This document shows positions 16,683 through 24,849 of a stretch of DNA of 47,806 bases, piece by piece. Origin of the DNA: Chloroflexota bacterium (GTDB lineage Bacteria; Chloroflexota; Dormibacteria; Dormibacterales; Dormibacteraceae); contig VBGP01000028.1 of assembly GCA_005880795.1 (NCBI GenBank), positions 1 to 47,806 on the forward strand, read 5' to 3'. The position numbers and the translations under genes are program-made. Numbering within the stretch: the stretch's first letter is position 1; each line of letters starts with the position of its first letter. Below the pieces are notes generated by a model. The model had not been told where the DNA came from. It was given only the letters and a program-made list of their open reading frames with translations, and did no database searches.

Positions 16683-17370
16683 CCAGGAGAACTGTACTCA
16701 CCTCCCTGATGCCTGCGAGCCGCCGCCACCCCTGCCGTGGAAGCGCCTCCTCGTCCACATGCTCGAGCTGCCAGGTCACCACGTAAGGGATGTGGATGGC
16801 GAAGGCGCCAAGCTCGACGACCGGCACCACGTCCGACCGGAGCGAGTTGCCGACCATCACGAACTCTTCGGGCTTGATGCCGCGGCGCTGGAACACTCCG
16901 CGATAGGTGTCCGCGTTCTTCTCGCTGAGGATCTCGACGCCGAGAAACATCTCGCCCAGCCCCGACCGGGCGAGCTTGCTCTCCTGGTCGAACAGGTCGC
17001 CTTTGGTGATAAGCAGCAGGTCGTATCGACCACTGAGCCCACGAAGCGTCTCTTCGACGCCATCGAGAAGCTCGGTCGGCTGCATCAGCATGCGCTTGCC
17101 CCAGCCCAGGATCACCTCGAGGTCGGCGGTCGGGATGCGCGCCCGCGTCAGCTCGATCGCGGTCTCGATCATCGAGAGCGTGAACGACTTCACGCCGTAG
17201 CCGTAGATGCTGAGATTCTTCATCTCCATCTCGGCCAACCGCGTGTCGACGTCTGCGTCGGGGACGTGTCGCTTCAACAGGTCGCGGAATTCGCCCTGCG
17301 TGACATGAAAGCGCGTCTCGCTGTGCCACAGCGTGTCGTCCCCGTCGAACCCAACCACCCGGACCGGCAT
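16651..17370 (-). CDS. HAD-superfamily hydrolase
   Basis: Probable phosphatase of 239 residues. Motif I is VVGFDGDDTLWHSE, with D-x-D replaced by D-G-D. Motif II is LLLITKGD (Thr). The Lys of motif III lies near SEKNADTY and motif IV is the FVMVGNSLRSDV region. The cap is helical, as in subfamily I. ATG 17370 is used; the upstream extension overlaps the kinase gene and is not similar to anything. It lies 11 nt behind the MASE1 kinase and overlaps the nucleoside importer ATPase by 32 nt. It may dephosphorylate a nucleotide or sugar phosphate in this pathway, but the substrate is unknown. Confidence 0.85.
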   Translation of the reverse strand: MPVRVVGFDGDDTLWHSETRFHVTQGEFRDLLKRHVPDADVDTRLAEMEMKNLSIYGYGVKSFTLSMIETAIELTRARIPTADLEVILGWGKRMLMQPTELLDGVEETLRGLSGRYDLLLITKGDLFDQESKLARSGLGEMFLGVEILSEKNADTYRGVFQRRGIKPEEFVMVGNSLRSDVVPVVELGAFAIHIPYVVTWQLEHVDEEALPRQGWRRLAGIREVSTVLLDDFGSSAGRP

Positions 17371-17381
17371 GAATCGATTAT

Positions 17382-19001
17382 CTAGGCCCGAGCCGAACCT
17401 TCGGCCACGGCGAGGGGCAGCGTGAGCGTGAAGGTCGAACCCTCGTCGACAACAGATTTCTGCAGCGCCAGGGTGCCTCCATGCGCGATGGCAAGCTCGC
17501 GGCTGATGTAAAGCCCGAGCCCCGTTCCGGGCACATTCTCGAAACCGGGCTGCTGTCCTCGGCGAAAGGGCTCGAAGACCGCCTCGCGCATCCCTTCGGG
17601 GATCCCGATGCCGTTGTCGTCGACACGAATCTTGGCGCAAGGTCCCTCGAGCGAAAGCCGGACCAGGATGCGAGCCGGCCGTGTTGCATAGATCAGCGCG
17701 TTGTTGAGCAGGTTGTCGATCAGATGACCGAGCTGGCTTGCATCGGCCACCACCTCGACTCGCTCGTCTGGAATCTTCATCGAGATCTGCCCACCGGCCA
17801 GGCCCGCCCGTGGGCGCGCTCTCTCCACCGCGGCCTCCACCACCCTCCGCAGGTCGAGCTTTTCGCGCCCAGGAATCACAGCGCCATCAAGCCGCGAGAC
17901 CTCCAGGAGGTCGTCCATGATCCTGTTCAGCTCCCATGTTTTGGCGGTCAGGATCTCGAGAGGGCCGACCCACTTGGGCGGCGGATTGCCGAGGTCCCCA
18001 CCGGAGAGCAGCGACAGGTAGCCACCGAGCACGCTGAGCGGGCTGCGCAGCTCGTGCGCCGCCGTCCTGAGGAATTCGCTCTTCGCCTCATTCGACATCC
18101 GCGCCGCCGTGTAAAGCCGCGACATCTGCTCCTCGCGGTCCCTGGTGTCGACGTAGGAGGCCAGCACGAAAGAGGCGAGCGCGACGAACACGTTGAAACC
18201 CTGGAGGGTGACCATCTTCTGGAGCAGGTTCTCCTCGGCAAAAGGACCCGTACCGTTGACCGCGGCCCACACGGCCACGCCTGACGCGATCAGCGCAGCC
18301 GGCGCCGCGCCGCGCAGCCTGAACCGGACGGCGGCATAGGCGATCAGGGGAAAGACCAGGTATTCGAGGCGGAACGGGTTCTGGAAGGCGACGAACGTCA
18401 CGACGGCCACCGCGCCGAGCAGCGCGGCGAGCTCGATCTGCCGGCTCCACGCCAGGGCCGGGCGCCCGGCCTGCGGCCAGAAGCTCAGCAGGAACGGCGC
18501 GACCAGCAAAACGCCCATTGCGTCGCCGGTCCACCACACCGCCCACGTCTGCGCGAAGTTGGAGCCCGGGACGGAGCCGGAAATGACCAGGACGAGGCTT
18601 CCCACTGTCGCGCTGACAGCCATCCCGGTGAGCGCACCCAGGAGGATGATCACCGCGGCGTCGCGGAGGCGGTCGAGCTCAAGCCGAAAGCCCGCACGCT
18701 TCATGAGCGCGGCCGCGGTGAGAGGCGCGAGTGTGTTGCCCGCTGCGATGCACGCGGCGCCGAGGGGATTGGGGCCGATCGGCAGGTTGACTGCAAACGC
18801 CGCCACTGCGACGGCCGGCCAGACCCTCACCCCGAAGACAAGGATCGCCACCAACGCGATGCCCGTGGGCGGCCAGACCGGAGTGACCTGGCCGTGGACC
18901 AGGGCCAGCTCCAGTCCCAGACGCGCGGACACGTAGTAAGCGACAGCGACCAATGCCAGCCGCAGCCCATCGCCGGCAAGGCCCGTCCTCCGGACGGCCA
19001 T
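17382..19001 (-). CDS. MASE1-type membrane sensor histidine kinase
   Basis: Membrane sensor kinase, 539 residues from ATG 19001. The N-terminal third is a MASE1-like integral domain of about eight helices (TPVWPPTGIALVAILVFG, TWAVWWTGDAMGVLLVAPF). It is followed by the dimerisation box AAHELRSPLSVLGG (His316), the N-box LIDNLLNNALIY, G1 DDNGIGIPEGM, and G2 GTGLGLYISRELAIAHGG. No response regulator is encoded next to it. The frame could start at TTG 19037, but that TTG is part of a convincing -35 box, so ATG 19001 is preferred and the mRNA would be leaderless. The HAD gene and the nucleoside importer follow at once, so it may head that operon. Confidence 0.9.
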   Translation of the reverse strand: MAVRRTGLAGDGLRLALVAVAYYVSARLGLELALVHGQVTPVWPPTGIALVAILVFGVRVWPAVAVAAFAVNLPIGPNPLGAACIAAGNTLAPLTAAALMKRAGFRLELDRLRDAAVIILLGALTGMAVSATVGSLVLVISGSVPGSNFAQTWAVWWTGDAMGVLLVAPFLLSFWPQAGRPALAWSRQIELAALLGAVAVVTFVAFQNPFRLEYLVFPLIAYAAVRFRLRGAAPAALIASGVAVWAAVNGTGPFAEENLLQKMVTLQGFNVFVALASFVLASYVDTRDREEQMSRLYTAARMSNEAKSEFLRTAAHELRSPLSVLGGYLSLLSGGDLGNPPPKWVGPLEILTAKTWELNRIMDDLLEVSRLDGAVIPGREKLDLRRVVEAAVERARPRAGLAGGQISMKIPDERVEVVADASQLGHLIDNLLNNALIYATRPARILVRLSLEGPCAKIRVDDNGIGIPEGMREAVFEPFRRGQQPGFENVPGTGLGLYISRELAIAHGGTLALQKSVVDEGSTFTLTLPLAVAEGSARA

Positions 19002-19008
19002 CCGCCCG

Positions 19009-19037
19009 AGTATCGACAGGCGGCTTTCGCGCGTCAA
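19009..19037 (-). promoter_or_regulatory. Predicted promoter giving a leaderless MASE1 kinase mRNA
   Basis: On the minus strand TTGACG (19032-19037), a 17 nt spacer and GATACT (19009-19014) form a strong promoter. The ATG at 19001 begins 7 nt after the -10, the distance at which transcription usually starts. No space remains for a ribosome-binding site. Confidence 0.65.
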
Positions 19038-19086
19038 CCGCCTGATGGAACAAATGTGAAGCGCGTCCGGGTAGAAACTGAACGAG

Positions 19087-20016
19087 ATGAAGCCTCTGAA
19101 CGGAATCCATCACATCAGCGCGATCACGGCAGACGCCACCAGGAACGTCCTGTTCTACACCGGCGTCATGGGCCTCAGGCTGGTCAAGAAGACCGTCAAC
19201 CAGGACAACCCCGCCGTCTATCACCTCTTCTATGCGGATGAGGAAGGCAGCCCGGGCGCTGACCTCACGTTCTTCGAGTATCCGGGCCTGGTCCGGGGCC
19301 GCGCGGGCGCAGGGATGGTCCACCGCATCGCCTTCCGAGTGGCGGGCGATGAGGCGCTCGGGTTCTGGTCGCGGCGCCTGGCCTCGTCCGGCATCGATAG
19401 CGTCCGCGAAGACGACCGGCTTCGCTTCGACGACCCGGAGGGCCTGGGCTTCGAGCTCATCGCTGAGGCGCCGCGCGACCAGCCACTCGTCGCGCGCCAT
19501 CCGGAAATCCCCTCGCACCTCGCTCTTCAGGGCTTTGCGGGCGTGCGGGCGTTTGAGAGCCGCCGTCACGCGAGCCATGAGTTCCTCAGCGAGACCCTGG
19601 GTTTCAAGGGCACCGGGCCGGACAGCTACGAGTCGCGAGGCGACTCGCGCGGCTCCTTCTACGTCTACGACGCGGCTCCCGAGGCGCGTGGACTTGGCGG
19701 CTCGGGCACCGTCCACCACGTCGCGTGGTCCTCGACGATGGAAGACCACCAGGCCTGGCGCGAGAAGGTCATCGCCGGCGGCGGCGATCCCACTCCGGTG
19801 ATCGACCGCTTCTACTTCCGCTCGATCTACTTCAGGGAGCCGAGCGGCGTGCTGTTCGAGATCGCCACCATCGGGCCCGGCTTCTCGGCCGACGAGCCGA
19901 AGGAGCATCTTGGGGAACGGCTATCGCTGCCGCCGGCGTTCGAATACCTGCGCGCACAGGTCGAAGCGAACCTCACACCGCTGCCGAACCCGCGGGAGAC
20001 AAGCCGGATCAGCTAG
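19087..20016 (+). CDS. Ring-cleaving dioxygenase-like VOC family protein (MhqO/glyoxalase type)
   Basis: The 309-residue protein has two vicinal-oxygen-chelate halves. The first begins LNGIHHISAITADATRNVLFYT with the metal His pair region; the second is around residues 148-265. Candidate metal ligands are the HH of the first strand, VHHVAW in the second half, and the Glu of GVLFEIATIGPGF near the C-terminus. This pattern is that of MhqO/MhqA hydroquinone-responsive dioxygenase-like proteins, often annotated as glyoxalase. The substrate is uncertain. It is divergent from the MASE1 kinase. Its TAG stop overlaps the stop region of the minus-strand gene beyond by 8 nt. A TAGAAA hexamer lies 9 nt before the ATG. 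Confidence 0.85.
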   Translation: MKPLNGIHHISAITADATRNVLFYTGVMGLRLVKKTVNQDNPAVYHLFYADEEGSPGADLTFFEYPGLVRGRAGAGMVHRIAFRVAGDEALGFWSRRLASSGIDSVREDDRLRFDDPEGLGFELIAEAPRDQPLVARHPEIPSHLALQGFAGVRAFESRRHASHEFLSETLGFKGTGPDSYESRGDSRGSFYVYDAAPEARGLGGSGTVHHVAWSSTMEDHQAWREKVIAGGGDPTPVIDRFYFRSIYFREPSGVLFEIATIGPGFSADEPKEHLGERLSLPPAFEYLRAQVEANLTPLPNPRETSRIS

Positions 20017-20557
20017 ATACCTGCTCGAGCAGCGCCCTCAATTCTTCCGTCTTTGCGGGCCCGAGCGCGTCGACCAGGGGTTGGAGGCGCGCACCGAGCT
20101 CGAGCCGCGGCACCTCGAATCTGTCCCAGCGCGCGTCGCCTGAAGCCACGCACGAGAACTGAAGGGTGACCCGGCCCGGTCGTTTGGAGCGCTCGCGGTA
20201 GGCCAGCTGGTTGAAGTCCGCAGAGGGGACAAGCCACGTTCTCGCCAGAAGATGTTGCTCGACATCGAGGAGGCAGACCAGATACAGAAGGCGAGCACTC
20301 TCGGGGACGGCATCGACCGGATAGTTGGCGAAGGCGACGATGCGCCCCTCGCGGTCAGCGTGAGTCGTGCCTTTCACCTGCAGCCACAGCGCTCCGTAGC
20401 CTCCGACCTCGGCGACCACGATGTCGCGGTGGTCAACATCAGGCTCGACGCGGGAGGGGATGAGACGACCCTCGGAACCGGCCAGTATCTCCGCCTCGAC
20501 CATCAGCTCGACGAGGGTTCCGAGCGTGGAGCCCTCAAGCATGCCGCGAGGTGGCAT
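20009..20557 (-). CDS. Uncharacterised protein with a possible PD-(D/E)XK nuclease-like core
   Basis: I do not recognise a named family for this 182-residue protein. A stretch in the first half, DHRDIVVAEVGGYGALWLQVKG (split as D-I-V-V then L-W-L-Q-V-K-G), looks like the D...(E/Q)xK core of restriction-endonuclease-like folds: an Asp on one strand and a Gln-x-Lys on the next. The rest has two strands (VAFANYPVDAV, LLYLVCLLD) and a C-terminal helical tail (LGPAKTEELRALLEQV). The start could also be the internal ATG 15 nt later. It is convergent with the dioxygenase gene, sharing 8 nt, and stands apart from PAP2. No toxin/antitoxin or restriction partner is adjacent. Confidence 0.55.
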   Translation of the reverse strand: MPPRGMLEGSTLGTLVELMVEAEILAGSEGRLIPSRVEPDVDHRDIVVAEVGGYGALWLQVKGTTHADREGRIVAFANYPVDAVPESARLLYLVCLLDVEQHLLARTWLVPSADFNQLAYRERSKRPGRVTLQFSCVASGDARWDRFEVPRLELGARLQPLVDALGPAKTEELRALLEQVSS

Positions 20558-20595
20558 CTAGCGCTTGTCTTGCAGAGTGGATGTTGACCGCACGG

Positions 20596-21354
20596 CTAGA
20601 CGAGCGGCTTCCACCGGCGACGGAACTCGCGGCCCTGCCACCAGGGCCTGACCCGCGGCCTCAGCGCCAGCAAGAGCTCGATCGTGCCTGCGACCCACAG
20701 GCCGCCGAGGCAGTACGCACCGAGGACGTCGGTCGGCCAGTGCTCGCCCATGTAGATCCGGGAAGGCCCCATGAGAAGAACGAGGGATGCCAGCAGCACA
20801 AGGACGGCGTTGCGCAGTAGGGAGCTGGCCCAGATGATCCACACGATGCCGAATGTGGTGCCGAACAGCACGGTGGCGAAGATCACGTGGCCGGAGGGAA
20901 AGCTGAAATCAGCCAGGTGACCCGCCAGGTGCACGAAGGTTGCGGACGGCCGTGCCCGCTGCACAACGTCCTTGGTCAGTGTGCCGACCCCGCCCGCCAG
21001 CAAGGTCGAGGCCACGACCACCACAGCCTCGAGCCGCAGCCGAAGCGCGGCGAGCGCGCCGGCGATAGCGACCACGCAGACGACGTCGAGCGGAGCCCAA
21101 CCGAGGTCGCTCACGTGGAGCAGGATCCAGTCCAGCACCGGCACGTTGATGCTCTGTATCGCCTGGGCAACCGGCGCATCGAAGCCGGTGATCACATCCT
21201 GCTGGTTGACGAAGACCGCCAGGCCGACGAAGCCGGCCGTCGCGATGAGGACGACCGTGGCGTAGATCGCTGCCAGCAGCCGCCCACGACGTTCCTGTTC
21301 GGGTGCGCTCTCCTTGGGCGCCGTAACGGGCGCGCTGGCTGCCACTCGCTTCAT
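20596..21354 (-). CDS. PAP2-family membrane phosphatase
   Basis: Integral membrane lipid phosphatase or undecaprenyl-pyrophosphate-phosphatase-like protein, 252 residues from ATG 21354. All three phosphatase motifs are present in order: KDVVQRARP (K-x6-RP), FPSGH, and SRIYMGEHWPTD (SR-x5-H). A hydrophobic segment near residues 29-49 and four more around the motifs give five to six helices. The N-terminal 25 residues are charged and cytoplasmic. GGGAGA lies directly before the ATG as a ribosome site. The upstream extension to 21564 has no support. It may act on phosphatidic acid or a polyprenyl phosphate; sequence does not tell. Confidence 0.88.
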   Translation of the reverse strand: MKRVAASAPVTAPKESAPEQERRGRLLAAIYATVVLIATAGFVGLAVFVNQQDVITGFDAPVAQAIQSINVPVLDWILLHVSDLGWAPLDVVCVVAIAGALAALRLRLEAVVVVASTLLAGGVGTLTKDVVQRARPSATFVHLAGHLADFSFPSGHVIFATVLFGTTFGIVWIIWASSLLRNAVLVLLASLVLLMGPSRIYMGEHWPTDVLGAYCLGGLWVAGTIELLLALRPRVRPWWQGREFRRRWKPLV

Positions 21355-21386
21355 TCTCCCAGCGCGATCTGCGTCGACGTGAAGAG

Positions 21387-22028
21387 CTAGGCGGCGAACC
21401 GGAGCATTTCCGGCAGCGACTGCATCCTCGTTCCCTGCAGCGCCTCGAGCGCGTCGTCGACAGTCACCTGGCGGCGCCTGAAGTTGCGCAATGCAAACCG
21501 GTCGCACGCGGTCTCGGCCCCGGCCCTCCTGCCCCGCATCTCGCGCAGGTACCAGTGGAGCCACTCGTGCAGGTAGACAAATCGCAGCACGTCGCGGCGG
21601 GTCCGGAATCGGACCTTCTCCGACAGCCAGGCAAACTTCATCGCCGCCCCCGGCTTGCGCCTCGCGTTGACGTACACAAGCTCCTCGAACGGCCGAAACG
21701 GCTCAGGCACCCGGATGATGATCCGGGCCACGTCGAACTCGCAAAGGCCGGAAAGGTGCGGGCGCTTCCGATAGCGGAGCGGCTTGATCACGACGCGGTA
21801 GTCCCCCGGCGAGGGAAGGCCCGACAGTGCCCGGCGCACGTCCGCGACTTTGAGCCCGGCCAGGTCGCTGCGGACCAGAAGGCCCATCGAGGGAGCCCGG
21901 TTCGCCGCCCTCTGCAGGGCCGCCACCGTGCGGCGGACGTCCCGCGGGTCGAAATCGGGCTCCTCCGCCAGCGCCAGGGCTGGGCGGCGAAGGGCTGTTC
22001 GGGCAAAGGGCGCGATCAACAGGCTCAT
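21387..22028 (-). CDS. Uncharacterised HExxH-motif protein (possible SprT-like metallopeptidase)
   Basis: This 213-residue protein from ATG 22028 contains FVYLHEWLHWYLREM, a gluzincin-type HExxH motif, followed about 16 residues on by ETACDRFALRNF, which could give a third ligand. Upstream are a beta-rich region (DYRVVIKPLRYRKRP) and a loop that presents aromatic residues, as in SprT/WLM-like peptidases. It lacks a signal peptide, so it would act in the cytoplasm. The frame can extend to 22112, but that adds only a proline/glycine-rich stretch. TATCTA lies 9 nt before the ATG. The family assignment is by motif only. Confidence 0.6.
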   Translation of the reverse strand: MSLLIAPFARTALRRPALALAEEPDFDPRDVRRTVAALQRAANRAPSMGLLVRSDLAGLKVADVRRALSGLPSPGDYRVVIKPLRYRKRPHLSGLCEFDVARIIIRVPEPFRPFEELVYVNARRKPGAAMKFAWLSEKVRFRTRRDVLRFVYLHEWLHWYLREMRGRRAGAETACDRFALRNFRRRQVTVDDALEALQGTRMQSLPEMLRFAA

Positions 22029-22132
22029 GGACTGTGCTAGATAAGCGCCCACGCCTGGGGCTCTACCCGGCGCCCCTCTGGGCAGGTCGCCGCCGCGGGG
22101 TGCGCGTTTCACGACCAGAAGGAGGTGTGGCT

Positions 22133-22258
22133 TTGCCTGGCAAGAAGCACGGTCCGGCGATCAAGAAGCCGAAGACATACGAGGCCCTGAAGAAGAAGGG
22201 CATGAGCAAGTCCCGCGCGGCGCGAATCAGCAACGCGCAGGCCAAAAAGAGCAGGTAA
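22133..22258 (+). CDS. Small basic protein, DUF7218-like
   Basis: A 41-residue lysine-rich protein starting MPGKKHGPAIKKPKTYEALK and continuing with KKGMSKSRAARISNAQAKK. The start is TTG at 22133, set by an excellent ribosome site AAGGAGGTG about 6 nt upstream. Short proteins of this pattern (GPSxKxPKxYExLRxxGMSKxxAARIAN) are widespread in Actinobacteria and relatives and, as I recall, are grouped as DUF7218. Function is unknown; the basic charge suggests nucleic-acid contact. The next gene begins 27 nt downstream and may be co-transcribed. Confidence 0.7.
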   Translation: MPGKKHGPAIKKPKTYEALKKKGMSKSRAARISNAQAKKSR

Positions 22259-22285
22259 CCCCCGACCGCGCCCATGATTTAGGGC

Positions 22286-22891
22286 GTGCACAAGGTCAAG
22301 CTCGAGTCCGTCCGCCGGAAGTCGGGCGGGCGGATTCACCTCACCCCCAGGGTCCCCCGGTCAGGGAACGTCACAACCCTGTGCGGCCAGACGCTTGCCG
22401 AAGGCTCGTACACGGCCGTCGATTCCGACGCGGACTGCGCCAACTGCATCCGCCGATCCACCGACCCTTCTCGCATCTCCGGCGCTTTTTTTGAGCAGGA
22501 AGAGGGCTCGGAGCTGCTTCGGCTCTCCCTCGAGCAGGCACGCTCCCGCAAGCCCGCCCTGCGCGTCTTGCCGAGCCCGCATGCCGAGAGGGACCGGCCC
22601 GTCGTGTGGCCCGCGGCCAAGCCTCCGCCCGAAACCACCCCGGACCAGGTGGGCGAGCTGGTCACCCGTGGGTTCAAGCCGTCGGGCGAGGGGGTCTGGC
22701 GCAGCCCCCAGGGTGTGATCGTGCGCATGCGCAAGCACGGCAAGGAGTGGCGATTCTCAGAGCTCGTCTTCGAGGGGTCGGTCGTCGCCACCCGCATCGA
22801 GGGCGGGATCCGCGTCAAGGCGGGCGACGTTGAGGTCACGCCGTCAGAGGACGGCTACGAGGTGCGGATAGGCAAAAGGGCCGGACATTGA
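22286..22891 (+). CDS. Uncharacterised protein with an N-terminal Cys cluster
   Basis: I do not recognise this 201-residue protein as a named family. The N-terminal 60 residues hold VTTLCGQTL and DADCANCIRR, a C...CxxC pattern with a nearby HL, as in the small zinc-binding HLC-type domains of actinobacterial proteins. The middle (about 75-115) is proline- and arginine-rich and likely disordered. The C-terminal half (TPDQVGELVTRGFKPSGEG, VWRSPQGVIVRMRKHGKEW) alternates strands and may form a beta-sandwich. The start is GTG at 22286. Its stop codon lies inside the loop of a strong hairpin. Confidence 0.55.
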   Translation: MHKVKLESVRRKSGGRIHLTPRVPRSGNVTTLCGQTLAEGSYTAVDSDADCANCIRRSTDPSRISGAFFEQEEGSELLRLSLEQARSRKPALRVLPSPHAERDRPVVWPAAKPPPETTPDQVGELVTRGFKPSGEGVWRSPQGVIVRMRKHGKEWRFSELVFEGSVVATRIEGGIRVKAGDVEVTPSEDGYEVRIGKRAGH

Positions 22892-22902
22892 GGGTCCGGC
22901 CC
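22874..22902 (-). terminator. Intrinsic terminator of the SsuA-like operon, shared with the convergent gene
   Basis: A perfect 9-bp stem, GGGCCGGAC (22878-22886) and GTCCGGCCC (22894-22902), has a 7-nt loop. Read on the minus strand it is followed by TTTT (22877-22874), the arrangement of a rho-independent terminator for the importer operon ending at 22919. The stop codon of the plus-strand gene (22889-22891) is inside the loop, so the same hairpin may also halt transcripts from the left. Confidence 0.75.
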
Positions 22903-22918
22903 TTCACTCGATGACTTT

Positions 22919-23941
22919 TCAGCTCGCCTTGGCGGCGAAGTCGTTCGTGTAGGTCTCGCTCAGGTTGGCTGACTTGCCCTTGTAGCTCGAAACGAACTGC
23001 TGCTGGATCTTCTGCACAGTCTCCGGTCCACCGGCCGGCATCTTGCAATCGTTGCCGAAGATGCCGAGCTGGCTCGTCAGATCGGCGACATAAGACGCCT
23101 TGTCGCCGGCGAAGTAGTCGGTTGGCATCTGGCTGGCGATCTCGTCCGCGGTGTGCGAGTGCATGTACTTCAGGGTCTTGACGTACGCGTTGACCAGCCG
23201 CTGCGCGACTTCTTTGTTCGAGTTGACCCAATCGTTCTTGGCGAACACGCCGATGAACGGATAGTCGCCACCGAGTGCCGTGCGCGTGTCAGCCGGTGAG
23301 AGAAGGCTGACGAGGATCTTGCCCTTGCCGGAGTTGACCAGGCGCGAGATGGTCGGAAACGTGGTCATCCCGGCCGCGATCTTCTTCTGCTGGATCGCTG
23401 CGATGAAGGTGTCGCCGGCGCCGACAGCCACGTACTTGGCGCTGGTCGGGTCCACTCCCGCCGAGCCGAGGATGGCCTGCGTCAGCACGTGCGTGCCCGA
23501 ACCAAGGTCGGTGACGCCCAGGTTCTTGCCCTGGAGGTCCTTGGCCGAGTGGACGTTGGTGAGCGATGCATCGACGACCTCCGCCTCACCCGGCGCGATG
23601 CCGAACTGGCAGATGGTCTCGATCTTCTTGCCCTGGGTGTTGAGTACCATCGGGTGCACGTAGGCGCCTGAACCGGCGTCCACGTTTCCGGCCACAACCT
23701 CTTCCTCCGAGGCCTGGCCCGAGCCTTCATCGATCAGCGTCACGTCGAGGTGCTGGTCTTTGAAGTAGCCGAGTCTCTGAGCGAGCATGTTGGGCAGGTA
23801 GATCTGCTTGTTGAGGCCGCCGACCATGATCTTCAACGAGACGGTTGACGTGCCGCCGCTCGACGGGGTGTTGCTGCTGCCGCACGCCGCCAGCACGACC
23901 ACCGCCGCCATCGCCGTAAGCAGTCGCTTCCGAAAACCCAT
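22919..23941 (-). CDS. ABC importer substrate-binding lipoprotein (NMT1/SsuA-like)
   Basis: Extracytoplasmic binding protein, 340 residues from ATG 23941, with AAGGAGG 11-17 nt upstream. The signal peptide MGFRKRLLTAMAAVVVLAACG ends in a lipobox (LAAC, Cys20), so it is membrane-anchored. The mature part has the NMT1/OpuAC-like pattern: IMVGGLNKQIYLPNMLAQRLGYF near the start, GQASEEEVVAGNVDAGSG, LGVTDLGSGTHVLTQAIL, and a C-terminal helix YVKTLKYMHS. The ligand may be a nitrate, sulfonate, thiamine-precursor or similar small organic molecule and cannot be read from sequence. It is the last gene of an ATPase-permease-binding protein operon. Confidence 0.88.
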   Translation of the reverse strand: MGFRKRLLTAMAAVVVLAACGSSNTPSSGGTSTVSLKIMVGGLNKQIYLPNMLAQRLGYFKDQHLDVTLIDEGSGQASEEEVVAGNVDAGSGAYVHPMVLNTQGKKIETICQFGIAPGEAEVVDASLTNVHSAKDLQGKNLGVTDLGSGTHVLTQAILGSAGVDPTSAKYVAVGAGDTFIAAIQQKKIAAGMTTFPTISRLVNSGKGKILVSLLSPADTRTALGGDYPFIGVFAKNDWVNSNKEVAQRLVNAYVKTLKYMHSHTADEIASQMPTDYFAGDKASYVADLTSQLGIFGNDCKMPAGGPETVQKIQQQFVSSYKGKSANLSETYTNDFAAKAS

Positions 23942-23955
23942 ACGCCTTGCCTCCT

Positions 23956-24849
23956 TCAAATCCTTACCTCGGTTGCGACCGGCGGCCGCCACCTGATCAG
24001 ACGGTCCTCGAGCGCTGTGATCAACGCCTCCGCCACCAGCGCCGTGGCGGCGAGCAAAGCCATGCCGGCGAACACACCGGCCGTGTCGAACAGGTTTTTC
24101 GAGAGATAGATCAGCTCGCCGATTCCTTCGGTCGCACCGAAAAGCTCGCCCACGACCGCGCCGACCAGCGCCAGGCCGAAGCTCGTGTGCAGGCTGGCGG
24201 CGATCCAGGACAGCGCGGACGGGATGATGATCTCGGTCGTCAACCGCCGGTTGTCCGCGCCGAGGATGCGAGCGTTGGCGATCAGATTGCGGTCGACCTC
24301 GCGCACACCCTGGAAGGCATTGAAGAAGACGACGAAGAACACGAGCACGGCGGCGGTCGCGATCTTGGCCCTGATGTCGAGCCCGAGCGAGACAGCGAAC
24401 AGAGCGCCGACGACCACGCGTGGGATCGCGTTGGCACCTTTGATGTAAGGGCCTAAAACATCGGCGAGGAGACGGTTGCGGCCAAGCACCACTCCGAAGA
24501 TGACGCCGAGCACCGACCCCACCAGGAAGCCGCCGACCGTCTCCTCCATCGTCACCAGGACCTGTTCCCAGAGCGGTCCCAGGTCGGTGCCCTCGGTGAA
24601 CCATCGCCACAACGTCGAGGCGATCTCGGAAGGTTGTGACCAGAAAAACTTGTCGATCACGCCGATGCGGGAACCGAGCTCCCACCCGCCGAGGACCACC
24701 ACCGCGACCAGCACGCGGCCACCGAGCACGTTGAGCCGCCGCCGTCCCGCCTGCTTCTGCCGCGCCGCTGCGAGATCAGACCCGGATCGGTCGGCCGGCT
24801 GCGTCGGCGCGCTCACCCGGTTAAGCCGCGCCGCGCTTCTGACGCTCAT
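23956..24849 (-). CDS. ABC importer permease (SsuC/TauC-like)
   Basis: Membrane subunit of 297 residues with the BPD_transp_1 fold. Six hydrophobic segments run from about residue 44. The EAA loop for ATPase contact is NARILGADNRRLTTEIIIPSA, followed by WIAASLHTSFGLALVGAVVGELFG, a stretch characteristic of nitrate/sulfonate/taurine permeases. The N-terminal 40 residues are polar and cytoplasmic. The start overlaps the ATPase gene end by 29 nt. Confidence 0.9.
   Translation of the reverse strand: MSVRSAARLNRVSAPTQPADRSGSDLAAARQKQAGRRRLNVLGGRVLVAVVVLGGWELGSRIGVIDKFFWSQPSEIASTLWRWFTEGTDLGPLWEQVLVTMEETVGGFLVGSVLGVIFGVVLGRNRLLADVLGPYIKGANAIPRVVVGALFAVSLGLDIRAKIATAAVLVFFVVFFNAFQGVREVDRNLIANARILGADNRRLTTEIIIPSALSWIAASLHTSFGLALVGAVVGELFGATEGIGELIYLSKNLFDTAGVFAGMALLAATALVAEALITALEDRLIRWRPPVATEVRI

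Noticed and set aside
19002-19037. TTG 19037 as the start of the MASE1 kinase
   Set aside because: It coincides with a TTGACG -35 box; ATG 19001 has the expected leaderless spacing.
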